Source of the DNA: Adenanthera pavonina
Lineage: Eukaryota; Streptophyta; Magnoliopsida; Fabales; Fabaceae
NCBI GenBank assembly: GCA_026686845.1
Contig: JAIVEN010000006.1
Coordinates: forward strand, 36,440,501-36,504,500
Length of the DNA stretch: 64,000 bases
Direction of reading: 5' to 3'
The notes under the pieces were generated by a model that was not told the DNA's origin, did not search any database, and saw only the letters and a list, made by a program, of their open reading frames with translations. Made by a program: the position numbers and the translations under genes. This document shows positions 10,863 through 23,000 of this stretch, in pieces; the first letter of the stretch is position 1, and the number at the start of each line of letters is the position of its first letter.

Positions 10863-11600
10863 TTGTTTGGAATTGCATTGGATATATGGAGGAAGAGGAA
10901 AGGAGCAAACCTTTATATTCAATCAGGATAACATAGTTATTCTGGGGTCTTCTTTATATTCCCCAGAAAGTTGGTTCGAGGATTTGTTTACTCTTTCAAC
11001 TTCTCTATCCCCTATAGACTCTCTTCTTCTAGTCACTGACGGCTTGTTCCAATCTTGAATCACCAATATGATATGTATACAAAGGGACGGTTGACTACTT
11101 GACCATAGGCTCTTTTGATTTAAATTAAAATCAAATATTCCTCTTCTGTTTCTAATTTTCCACTCTTATCAATCCAAACATCTTACGCTGTTGCTGTAAA
11201 TAGTTGGCTGAATCGCTATGCATTTAAAGGATGGTGCTCGTCTTTTGGAGGTAGAGCAAGCTTGTTCATGAAACGCTTATAATTTTATTACATCCTGTCA
11301 ATAATATGACGTAGAAACATTCATCAGGTAAAATATATTCTATATGATTGAGAAAACTGAAAAAGAAGGCGTAAGGGCTGTAAATTACTCATGGTATGGT
11401 AATGTGTCAGTGACTGACGAGTGTTTTGACAAAACAAAGTGAAGGAAACATGAGCAATGGCAATTTTCCTCATTTATCCAGAACTGCAAACTAGACATAA
11501 ACTGTTGAGTTTCAGCTTTCTTTCGTTAGAAACTCAAGCATGCAACCTTAGATGTGTGATAAATAACGATATACTCGGAGATGGACAAGAAAATATGCAT
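10863..11600. other. Intergenic, no gene supported
   Basis: Begins GCTTGTTTGGAATTG and has a CAATCCAAAC at about 11170, which could be the ends of a further small inverted-repeat element of about 310 bp. No target duplication was found. The remainder is unassigned. Confidence 0.4.
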
Positions 11601-12330
11601 TGTTCCACCAGCATTACTATGTTAAATTCATTCTAATACATTCTGGATATTTAGTCTTCCAAGCAGGAGATGATTTGATGGCAGTTTTTGCGTCAAGAGG
11701 ATGGGCACAACTCAAAAGTAAACGATCCTTAGGATCACACAAGTGACATTGACACATTGTATACTTCAAATGGAATAACTCCATGAATTGTATTTGAATT
11801 TGATTGACTGGCCGAACCAAATGATATTTGGTTTCTTGGGTCAGCAGAGAAGTGTTTTGTTTTGGGAAGGTTGGTCCTGCTGAGTCAAGAACCAGGCACA
11901 GAAGGTATTTTGAGGAATAAGAAAGTGATTTTTTTTTGGCAATAGAAAATGCGGTTGTTGAGGTAGTAAAACAAAAATGAATCTGGGGTGAATTTCTGAA
12001 AAAGTGCATTTTACCTTCTGGGGGTGTGATTAACTGCATTTCTTAAGCCATCAATCAAAGCTTCTATAGTCCCTCGCGAATGGGAAGGTAGTAATTTCAT
12101 ATTTCCATAATGATTTGTGAGAGATGAGAGCATGTATCGGCGGTTGGCCTTGGTAGTAAAAAGTAGTAGCAATGGAGAAAAGACATGGATAAGAAATGTA
12201 ATGAAGCCCTCTAAAGAAAAGCCTTAACAAAGAGAAGCGTTATTCCTCTTGGGGGTGAGCAAACAAGAGGGAAAGTTGATCAAGCAAGCTCACGAGATGG
12301 GATTTGAAAACTGTCAGGAACGTGAAGCTT
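11600..12330 (-). pseudogene. Duplicated downstream block, possible gene remnant
   Basis: Counterpart of 6700-7190. A minus-strand frame of 140 codons is open at 12039-11617 and ends DAKTAIKSSPAWKTKYPEC, but the family is not recognised and the sister block is interrupted. A poly-T/GGC motif at 11928-11940, flanked by near-repeats AATAAGAAAGTG and AATAGAAAATG, may be a micro-insertion inside the frame. Confidence 0.35.
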
Positions 12331-12406
12331 GACTGAAAATGGGCGAGTTGTCTCCCGCAAGCCAGTAAAGCTTGTCTTGTTTTGTTAGGTCTCTTTATGC
12401 GTGGCC

Positions 12407-13338
12407 TTTATAGCAATGTTTTAAAAGTCGGATTAGACGTCGAATCAAAAACTTGATCGGGTCACAGTTTTTATGGTTCAACCGGTTGAACCGGCGGTTA
12501 AACCAGTGACATAATAATTAAATAAAAATAGTATTATATATAATAATATATGTATAAAAATAAAATATCAAACTGTTAAGAGAATAAATTTAAGTAGTTT
12601 AAGTTCATAATAAGTTAATAAGCTCACATAGTAATAATATATATTAAATCATTGAAAATAATGTTAAAATATTTTAACATAATAATACTATATGACCATA
12701 ATACTATAAAATGACTATACTCCCTCCATCCCCAATTATAAAAAATAAATAATTACTTCATATGTATCAAGAAAAAAATAGTTTTGATAGTTAAATTCAT
12801 TAATTATACTACAATTTCATTTTTTTTTCAAAATTGCCCACATTAAAAGTCTGAAGCAAGACTAATTCATTATTAGTAATTATCAATACAACCTTAATTA
12901 CTCAAGAGTGTAAAAGAAAAATGATATTAATTACTCCATAAATTTTATCCATGTCTCTTATATTTTAGGATAAATAAAGAGTCTCAAAATTCTCTTATAA
13001 TTTGGGATGGAGAGAGTACAATACAATGAAAAATTTCATTTTTATAATTAGTAATTTTAAAATAAAATGAAAAATAGTGTTTTACTCTCTAATAATTTTT
13101 ATAATTAATAATTTTGGTAAAAAAAATTAAATTTAAGTTAAATTTTACCCAATTTAAAAAATCATCCGGTTCTCTAAAAACTGCTTCGGTTCCCGGCTCA
13201 ACTCTAGTTTTCGGTTCAAAGCCGGTTCAAAATGGTCCAATCCGGTTCAACCCCTAAAACGGTCCAAAGCTGAAAACCGAGCCGTTCTTCACACCGGGTG
13301 ACGGTCTGACCGTCTGGTTTTCAAATCATTGCTTTATA
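12407..13338. mobile_element. CCGGTT-rich TIR element with TTTATA flanks
   Basis: The left end GCAATGTTTTAAAAGTCGGA (from 12413) matches the reverse complement of the right end (GCAATGATTTGAAAACCAGA, ending 13332). TTTATA occurs directly outside both ends (12407-12412, 13333-13338), a likely 6-bp target duplication. Both ends carry arrays of CCGGTT/AACCGG words; the middle is AT-rich and non-coding. A Stowaway MITE is nested at 12720-13016. Relatives lie at 13450-13992, 32290-32894 and 46799-47000. Confidence 0.7.
12720..13016. mobile_element. Stowaway MITE, nested, TA target site
   Basis: Left terminus CTCCCTCCATCCCCAATTAT and right terminus ATAATTTGGGATGGAGAGAG are inverted repeats of the Stowaway (Tc1/mariner-derived) type. 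TA dinucleotides flank both ends (12718-12719, 13017-13018). Length is 297 bp, non-coding, AT-rich inside. It sits wholly within the 12413-13332 element and is therefore younger than it. Confidence 0.85.
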
Positions 13339-13449
13339 GACAAATTATTTGAAGGGAGCCACTACATTAAAATAAAGATTAAAAGGTATCAATATAAATA
13401 CCAATATAAAATCTATAATGAATTATACTTTTTGTAATCACATATTTTA

Positions 13450-13992
13450 CTATTTATTAGGTTGAAAAAATCTCGGATATTAAATCAGTCAAGATATTGA
13501 TTCTAGCTTTAACAGTTCAATCAGAATTAAACTAATGGTAATAAGTTTAATGATTTTTAATTTTATATATTATATAGAAAATTAAAAATATTATTAATAA
13601 GTTTCACGATCTAATATTAAAATCTAAACAAGTTAATACTAATTTATGATCATATTTTGAATTCAAAATAGTCAATTAATATTCATTTTTTATATTATTT
13701 ATTAAGTAAATATATCATTATTAATAATTATGTATCATAATAATGTTTATACAATATTATACTCTAGAAAGAAAAAAAACTATATAAAAAATAATATTAT
13801 TTAGCACTAAAAATAATATTATTTTATCTTAAAAACTAAAAAAATTATTTTTTTAAATTAAAAGAAAAAAAGACCAGTTCAACCAATTTTGTACTATTTA
13901 TATACTGGTTTGTGACCGGTTTGATTGATTTTCCATCGGTTTTAAAAATAGCCAAACAAAATCTATAACCGGACTGGACTCTGAACACTGCT
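13450..13992. mobile_element. Second CCGGTT-family element, degraded
   Basis: Starts near CTCGGATATTAAATCAGTC and ends near CGGTTTTAAAAATAGCC with CCGGTTTGATTGATT and CCAGTTCAACC words. The body is AT-rich and resembles 32290-32894 in its middle (ATTATTAATAAGTTT-type words). Ends are not sharply defined. Confidence 0.45.
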
Positions 13993-15950
13993 ATTTATAA
14001 GTTATCAATAGTATCATTCATTTTAGGAGGGTAAATGTAATATCCTAAAAAAAGAAAAAAAGTGTCTATATAAAGTAAAAGTACTATAATTGTGCACAAT
14101 TTAAGTTTTTAATTAAAATTATGGTTCTATGATCTTTTATATTGATTCTCAAATGTAATTTCTTATTTTACTTTAACTAGTAGACTCAACTAACTCTAAA
14201 TAAACTTTACTTGTGTCGAAATTTACAAATTCCTTTCTCTTCTTACTCCAAGGGCAAGAGCTTTGATTTGCACAGAATCTCTAACATTTGTTTGTCAAGC
14301 AGAGCCAAAATAAAATTCTCCAGGTCTCAAAAATCCTATGAAATACTGGAGAAAATAATATTACGTATTTGATTAATAAGATAAATTAATGATACTTAAG
14401 TCTCAAAAATAAAAATTTTTGTGTAATTGAAACCTTCTAAAATTGCATTTGGACAATCAATTTGGTCGACAAAAGTTTAGGTGAATTTAATTGGAAAGAA
14501 TTCATTAGGATTAAGACATACCTCATGATTCAAAGAATATTTATAAATGTATTTACAAATTATCCACAAGTAAAATTTTTATATCCAAAGAAAAATATGA
14601 AATGGAACGAACCAAGTCATTATCTTCTGGTAAAAAAAAAACCAAGTCATCATCCACTAAAAAATATTTGTTAACTATTTTTTCTATATTATTTTAGGGA
14701 GTTTGAAATATCTCCTCACCGAAATTTTGCCATAACATCAGTCAGGAAGGAGGAAACAGCTCATTATTAAATATTAAACACTTCTTTGATCAACATTTCC
14801 TTTTCGGCCTCGGATATAATTTGAATCATTTTCAGTCCTGCTGTAATATTATGAAAGAGAGAGTGACAAAACAAAAAGGGGTATATGAGATCTATTTTAT
14901 TTTATTTAGGGGGAATGACGATTGGGATTAAAAATTTGAATTAAATATAATAAAAAATTTTATAATTTTTTTATTACTGAATATCGAGAATTTATTATTA
15001 TTTTATTCTGTATTTATTATTAAAAAAATTATAAAATTTTTTATTGTATTTAATTCAAACTTTTAATTCTTAATCATCATTCCTCCTTTTATTTACCTTT
15101 TTATTTATTTGTACACATTCCAATTTTTTTTACCCCCCTCTCTCTTACAACTTTATTGCAAAAGACTTTATCTAAACAATTGTTCACTACATAGAATCTA
15201 GATTTCTTTGTACAAGTCTTCATATGGTTAAAATAATTAAATAATTAATAATCTATCTATATATCCTATTTAGAAAAAATTATACTATTTATAAGTTATA
15301 AAAATTATTATATTGGTCTTAAGGGGAAAAAGTAATGCCAATTATCTTGCATTTTTTAGCAAAATGATTATCTGGTGTTAACGATTAAACTCAACAAGCA
15401 CTTGAACACTTGCTTGAACTTAATCAAGAGAGAATTGGGATGTTCACTATACTTCTTGATTGGCCTAAATAAGAAACCTACATTCTTATTCATCAATCAA
15501 ATAACTCATAAAAATTCACCAATTTATATTGAGTGATAATTTTTCTACTTCAGTATGAACAACAGCTAGCATGCATTTTTGTTAAAGAAAAATTGACCAA
15601 TAACAAACAATTCCTCGCTAATAACAAACAATTTTCATTGATTAAAGCGAAAATGAGTCATGGCATGAAATTGATTGATTTTATGTTTGGTAATGACAAA
15701 ATTGGAAATGAAATTTGATTGACGGCAAAAATATATATAACCCAATGATGCTAACCCAAGTCATCAATGGTGATTGGACTTAACAGCCACCATAACAAGA
15801 AAATACTATTCAGATGAAAACAACGTGAAAACATTTCCGGATAGTAAAATTTCAGTCAACCTGAGAACATGCTACAGTCAAACCCATATCTGTAAATCCA
15901 CTTCTTCCAAACACACTCTCGTTGTCTTCGAATCCCATTTATAATGATTA
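13993..15950. other. Intergenic, AT-rich, no gene seen
   Basis: AT-rich DNA; 14930-15075 is a clear AT-rich inverted repeat (AATTTGAATTAAATATAATAA against TTATTGTATTTAATTCAAAC), probably a small MITE. One micro-insertion at 14611-14654. Confidence 0.5.
14611..14654 (+). mobile_element. Micro-insertion with 14-bp target duplication
   Basis: ACCAAGTCATTATC (14611-14624) and ACCAAGTCATCATC (14641-14654) match at 13 of 14. The 16 bases between read TTCTGGT followed by nine A. Confidence 0.75.
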
Positions 15951-15999
15951 ACACTAAACAAATTGCAAATGCAATAGTAATTTATTGTCTGAAGCACTG

Positions 16000-17039
16000 G
16001 TCTCTTTCTCGCTCTGCCTCCCAAATTCTCTCTCTCTGTACTGTATCTGTGAAACTGTGTGTAGAGGGAGAGAAAGCAGAAAGTGATTTGGAGGAGGAGT
16101 AAAGCGAAAACCGGTTTGTCATTGGAGGTTTTTCGTGACGCTAGAAAAAATTAACAAATTGAGAAAAGAGCACATTCCGCGGAGACAAAGGAAGAAAAAG
16201 AAGGGATATAAAAAGATGAGGGAGTGAATTGCTGGTACCGTTTTAAATTCGAAATTGGAGGATAGGATTACGCAATCGAAGATCTCGGACCTGGATTCTT
16301 GGGTTTGCATTGAATTCGGCTATCGTCCCTCGTTTCTACTTTCAATTTTTTAATGTAATTGTTAGGGCTCATTTTTATTTTTTTAAATGTTTGTTGTTTA
16401 ATGTTTTTTGTTTTTACTGCATGCATATTGTTTGGATACGTTTATGGAAATGTGTACTTAGAACTCTGTTTGCTCGTAAGTTTCTTGTTTTTAGCTCAGT
16501 TGATGATATTGGATTTTGGGTTTTAGGCGGTGTGCTGGACATAAATTCTTTCTGTTCTACAGCTTGAGCTTGGTTTTTGAAAAATCAGATCTATTTCATT
16601 TAATTTCTTTGCGTTGATTTGGATTTCTTGATTTCTTGATTGCTGCAATAGTTTGAATTTTGGTGCATTTTGGTTTTTGAGCTGGGTTTTAGGTTGGGAT
16701 CTATGGTAAGTCTGTTGGCATTGTAGCAAGTAGGATTTGTCTTAAGGGCATCTGGTTAATAATTGGTCTAGTTAAATTTCAACTTGATTGAAAATTTAGA
16801 TTTGTATAATATGCCAATTGGATATTACCTAATGAATTGCCTTTTCATCTAATTAGGCTGTTTTCTTTTTCTTCTCTTCAATTTTTGTAGTCTTTGCGAA
16901 GAATCTACAATCTGACTTTGGGATTTCTTGAGTGCGCCTTGATGATTTTGATGGTCAACAAATGAAAATGATGATGAAGAATGCCACTGGTTTTGTGAAA
17001 AGGTCAGAGAAGTGACAGTGATCACTTCAGTAAAGGGAG
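16000..17039 (+). promoter_or_regulatory. Promoter and 5' leader of the CIP7-like gene
   Basis: CT-rich stretch at 16010-16050 is a plausible transcription start area. ATTTTTGTAG ending at 16890 is a good splice acceptor, so 16891-17039 is probably the untranslated start of the first coding exon and an intron in the leader is likely. The upstream donor was not fixed. Open frames here are short and unrelated to known proteins. Confidence 0.4.
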
Positions 17040-20000
17040 ATGAAGTCTGACGCGCCTCTTGATTATGCTGTATTCCAATTGTCTCCGAAGCGTTCAAGGT
17101 GTCAACAACCTTCCTTGGGTTTTCAAATGGTTTTTACTTATTTAATATAATTTTTCATAATTTCTTTTTTGTTATCTCTCCCTTTTTAATTGGCAGATGT
17201 GAACTCTTTGTTTCAAGTAATGGAAACACTGAGAAACTAGCATCAGGATTAGTAAAGTCATTTACAACTCACTTAAAGGTTGCAGAAGAGCTGGTTGCAC
17301 AAGCAGTCCAGTCAGTTAAGCTAGAGATTGGGAGACGTAAAAATTCTGAGACTTGGTTTACAAAAGCAACGCTTGAAAGGTCAAAACAAGGAAATGGAAG
17401 AAAATTGCTTCATTATTGAGTTTTCTGAGTTTATATGCAGTGAACTTTCTGGTTTTTTTCTGACTTGAACTGCCTTTGCCCTTTGGTGCTTCTAGATTTG
17501 TGCGGTTTGTTAGTACACCAGAGGTTTTGGAAATGATCATAACCTTAGATGCAGAGCTGTCCCAGTTAGAAGCAGCACGAAGAATATATTCTCAGGTAAT
17601 AATAAAAGCTATTGATCAATCAGAGAAGCTTGGCATTAATAAATTGAAGAAAGTAGTCGTCTTATTCATTTATTTGTTCATCCTGGGAATTGATTTCAGG
17701 GGGCAGGAGATCAGGACATGGATGCGGATGGTATGTTTACCTTTTAATTTAAATGGACCAAAAATATTTAAACTGTGCTATGTTCTGTTGGATATGGAAG
17801 TTGTTTTATGATTTCATGATCACTATGGTTTTGTCTTATCAACTTGCATTACCCTCTTTTAATATTTTTTCTTTGTTAGTATCGTTCATCATACAACTGG
17901 TGTGAGTTGCTGATGTGACTTGGCCGGAGGGTGGGGGTGGAGAGTGAGATTGGAAATTATGATCATTGTCAAGAGAAGTGAAGGCCTGAAGGGGTTAGTC
18001 TTAAACAGAAAATATTGATACATTCATGAATCTTGATTAATTCTTCTTATATAGCATGTTAAAAGGAACCTGTATGTATTTGGAGACAATGCAGATAGGT
18101 ATGCACAAAACAAGCAAAAGGTTGGTACTATAAGTTGCATAAATGACATCATAAAAATAGAATGTGGGCAGGATTGTCTGTACATAATTATATCCCTAAT
18201 TTTGGTGAGCTCCCTTAAACCCATGGCATATTATGCACATGATTAATAAGGAATTGTGGTCAACTACACATTCTCAGATAAAACAATAAGGACTAAATTG
18301 GTGAATTAAAGTTAATATGAGGTCTCAATTAACTTGGATTTGCTTGATTCTTGCCTCTTGAATGGTTGTTCAAGGAATTTTTGGTAAGAACACTTGTGTG
18401 GAACTTCTAACCAGGTTAACTAATTAGTGGAAAGGATAAGGATTATCACACATTAAGGGACAATCCCTAAGCTAGGTACATCTCATTGCATATTCACTTG
18501 ATCCTTAGAATTTGTGTAGGTGATTTTATTTTCTTTGATTAATGTAATTTCTATTTTCTTCGTTTGAATCATAGAATCCCCTGTTTTGCATAGCATTTTA
18601 GAGTTTTTATTTTCCATCTTAGTTCCCAATTTGAGTAATTACAGGTCAATTTCATGGAAGACGACCTAGATTGCTGCTTCACTACAAATCTATTTGCAAT
18701 CTAGTTTTATTTGAAGCTACTCGACACTAGCCTTCAAATTTAAGTTGTATAGGTTTAATAAAAGAAGAAAAAGATGAACCAACGTATGTTCATCCTAATG
18801 GCAGGGTTAGGGTCACTTAAGGATAATGTTTTGGGTTTGAGACTGTGTAAATGTGGAAAATGCTTTTGTGAGAGCTCCTCCCCCCTCTCCGCCAAATGGG
18901 ACTTGACCGTTGCTTGATTTGGATTAATCGAAACTCAAAGTGGCAACCGAATACTAGACGATTATTACCAAAGAAGAAAAAGATGATATCAACATTCTTA
19001 TTTGTTTGTCTCTTACAACTTAATTATAAGAATGTTTCAGATGCTTTTGTGCATTGAGCCCTAGGATTTTATTGGACACTGAATGTGTGTGATGTTTATT
19101 GAATTATTATGTTAAGCTTGCTGGCCTTAAGGAAGTGGCTTGGCATGAATTATGGTTCTTCAGAGCATTATAGAGCTTTTAAATTTATGGGAAAAAGAAA
19201 AGAGTTTCTTTTAGTTTAGTGATCTCACATGATTAATAGTGATATCTTGACCTAAGTTTGGTCAATTTGCTTCAGGTGAGGATAGAACAGGAAAAACTGC
19301 AGCAGCAGCAGATGCAACCAAGTATTTATTTCTTCCATTTTCTTTTCTTTTATTCGGGTCCATTACGACTTGCAAGTTTCCTTATAAATTCTTTTCAGTG
19401 GTGGGGCTACTATATTGCTAATTGAGAGACAAATTTTCACTTACAACTCTGACATGAGACTTTTTTTCCCCTCTTGGATCGAGTCATCTGGGCATAAAAT
19501 TTTGTATGGGCCTCTGGGATACTGGGAACAGAGAGGTTCAATGTTGACTGAGTGAATTGCCAGAGCTTAGTGGTGAAAGGACTGATCTGTTGATTTTGAT
19601 TGGTTAGGTGCAAATGTATATTTTCATATAGATACTACATGAGTTAATTATAGGTTGTGGAGATTGAGTTTATTGGACTATTGATATGTAAAACAAGGAA
19701 AAAAAAAGATTTCTATACATATTGGGACAGAACAGTATTATTGTCCATATGTGGGTGTCAAGAATGATTTATGGTATAAATAGAACACACGTTGGCTTAT
19801 TCTTATAAAAAGATGTAAAAATTTCCAATCCAAACATTCAGAATTCACTTCCTAGCTTTTAAGTTGGTGGAGCTGCTAGTAAAGTAGTGCCATTGCTATA
19901 AGGAAAATATAAGGGGGAGGAGAGGAAACTATTATCCCAAGGCTGTCATTTTTTTTATGTCTATTCTTTCTCTCTTGCTGACTTTCTATCTAATTTTTTC

Positions 20001-23000
20001 CTTTCTTCCTTCACCCTTTGTGCAGGAAGGAACTTCTTAGGGCTATTGATGTTCGACTTACTGCAGTTAGGCAGGACCTCACCTCAGCTTGTGCTCGTGC
20101 ATCAGCTGCTGGTTTTAATCCTGATTCTGTTTCTGAACTACACCAGTTTGCAGATCAATTTGGTGCTGATCACTTGAAGTAAGAACTCTGAAATCTTATT
20201 TAAAAAGAACTTCCTTTAAATTTTTTCCTACATGTGTGTGTATGTGTGTGATTTTTTTGTGTGTGGGTGTCTCTATAATTTATAAAGAAAAGGGTAAGAG
20301 GAGCTGAAACAGATGTAACCCCTCCTCTCCTCCATTAAACGCTGTAACCTCTGTAACCCCTCCTTAATTTCCTAATAATGGAGTTGTAACTCCCATAACC
20401 CCTCCCTTGAGTTAATTATTCGTTTAATTACCTTTACTGTTATGTTGCCTCCTAGACACTATATATAGACCTATGTATGAGAATGAAAGGCATTCAGAAA
20501 TCAATTCCAGTTTCTATCAATAGAGTTTGTGTTTCCCATTGTTTCTGTACCATTTTGGTATCAGAGACCGGTTGAGAGAGTGTCCAGAAGCTTCGAGGAG
20601 TGAGAGAGCCGTCGAAGAGTCGCCTGAAAGTGAGCAGCCGCCGCCGCCGCCGCCGTCGGAATCTAGTTCCGATCACTTTTCAGAGAAACGGACCTCGCCA
20701 TCGAACTCGGAAGGCCGGAAAACCTCTGTCTGGAGAGTTTCGCCGCCGTTGGACCACTCACGCGCCTCCACGCGCCACGCCGGATATTCACGCGCCGACG
20801 ACGTTGTCCACGCGCCGTTCACGCGCCTGCAGGAGGTTGAAGACGATGACGTCATCTGCCACGTCATCCTGACCTGTCCAGTCAGCGACAGCTCAGCCAC
20901 CCCGTGTCTGACACGTGTCAATTCTGACACGTCATCCTACCCAGTCAGCCAAACTTCTCATATTTACAGTTTGACCCCTAAACTTTGCCATATTTATATT
21001 TTTGCCCCCATTTTTTCCATATTTACATTTTTGGCCCTAATCTTTTCATAATTACATTTTTATCCCCTTTACTTCCTTAAATTGCACGTTTACCCCTGAA
21101 CTTTTTGAAATTTCAATTTGACCCCCATATTTTCCAGAATTACAGTTCCACCTCAAACTCCCTAAAATTCCTTTTTTCCACCCCTATACTTCATAAAATT
21201 ACCTTTTCACCCCTATTCCTTTATAATTGTTGCCTAAGTCCTAACCTTCCAGAAAAGGTGAGAAAAAAAAAAAAAATGCCTCCAAGACGCAGGAATGTGC
21301 AGGATGTTGCAATGGATGAGATGAGACGTCGGATACAAGAATTGGAAGCAACCGTAGAATTACAGCGAGCTTTGCTAGAAACTCGTAGAGACAATCCAGA
21401 AGGTGATTCGGGTAGCAGTAGTTCGTCATCCACTGACAACCGCCGCCGTCCTCAACAACAACCATTCCGCTCTAGTGACATCAAAGTAGACATTCCAGAA
21501 TTTGAGGGAAGACTCCAACCAGACGAGTTTGTAGATTGGCTTCAAACAGTTGAGCGAGTATTTGAATACAAGGAGATTCCAGATGAACAGAAGGTCAAGA
21601 TAGTCGCCCTTAAACTCAAGAAGCATGCTTCCATATGGTGGGAGAATCTCAAACGGAAGCGAGTACGAGAGGGAAAGCGCAAGATTGAGACTTGGGAGAA
21701 AATGAGACGCCAGCTCACCAGGAAGTTCCTACCGGAGCATTACCATCAGGATAATTTTATCCAATTGCAGAATCTTCGACAGAGGTCCTTGTCAGTAGAA
21801 GAATTCACTAGAGAGTTTGAAAAACTTATGATGAAGTGTGACATACAGGAGAAGGAGGAGCAAACGATAGCTCGTTATCTTGCAGGGTTAAACGCTGACA
21901 TCAGTCGTCCAGTCCAGCTTCAGCAGTATTGGACATTGGATGATGTGATTCGCCTAGCCATCCGTGTGGAAAAGCAAACGCCCAAGAGGTCTTCTTATCA
22001 ACCTTCTTCCTCTAGGGGTTATTTTGATAGTCGAAAGGCAGAATTTCAGCAGCCAACTTCATCAAGCAAGCCGCAGCCTAGCACTACGCGCAAATTTCCA
22101 CCAAATACTGTTAAGGAATCTGGCTCTAAAGCACCCCGATGCTTTAAATGCCAAGGTTTTGGTCACATCGCCTCAGACTGTCCTACTAGAAGGGTTATCA
22201 CCATTAGGGAAGGACAAGCTTATGAAGCACCTGACGAAGATGAAGAGGAGACTACATATTATGAGGCCGAACCAGTATATGATGAGGAGATTACGCCTGC
22301 AGATCAGGGAGAGGCTTTGGTTATCAGACTGAGTCTGCATGCAGCTGGAGTTAAGGAAGAACCATGGCTACGACGCAATATTTTTCACACCCGTTGCACT
22401 GCCCAGGGCAAAGTTTGTAATGTCATTATTGATAGTGGAAGCTGTGAAAATGTAGTGTCTGACTACATGGTGCAGAAGTTGAAGCTACCAACGCATGACC
22501 ACCCGCATCCTTACAAGCTTCACTGGCTTAATACTGGAAGCGAGGTAAAAGTCTCTAAGCAATGCCTTGTTACTTTTTCTATTGGGAACAGATATTGTGA
22601 CAATGTTTTGTGTGATGTTGTTCCCATGGATGCATGCCACCTTCTTTTGGGGAGGCCGTGGCAATATGATAGATATGCTCTACATGATGGACGTACAAAC
22701 ACCTACTCTTTCACTAAAGACGGTGTCAAGATCAAGTTAGCGCCTCTATCGCCTAATGAGTTAAGCAAAGTCTCAACAGAAGCTAAGCCATTGGTGACTT
22801 TGATGACGAAAGAAGAGTTCAAAGTGATGAAGTCTGAAACCCAGACAATGAGTTTCATACTGGTACTTGAAGCAAACAGTGAGTCCACCATCTCACCAGC
22901 AGTTATGCCCTTATTATCTGGTACTATTTGAATTCTCAACAAAAGATCAGCCGAAAACATGCCCGTTGGAGTGAAATCTTGCAATCTTATCCTTTTTTCA

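Noticed and set aside
20527..21051. 174-codon frame overlapping the 5' LTR and leader of the Gypsy element
   Set aside because: No domain, Pro/Ser-rich low complexity, starts inside the LTR; it is probably a by-product of the GC-rich leader.
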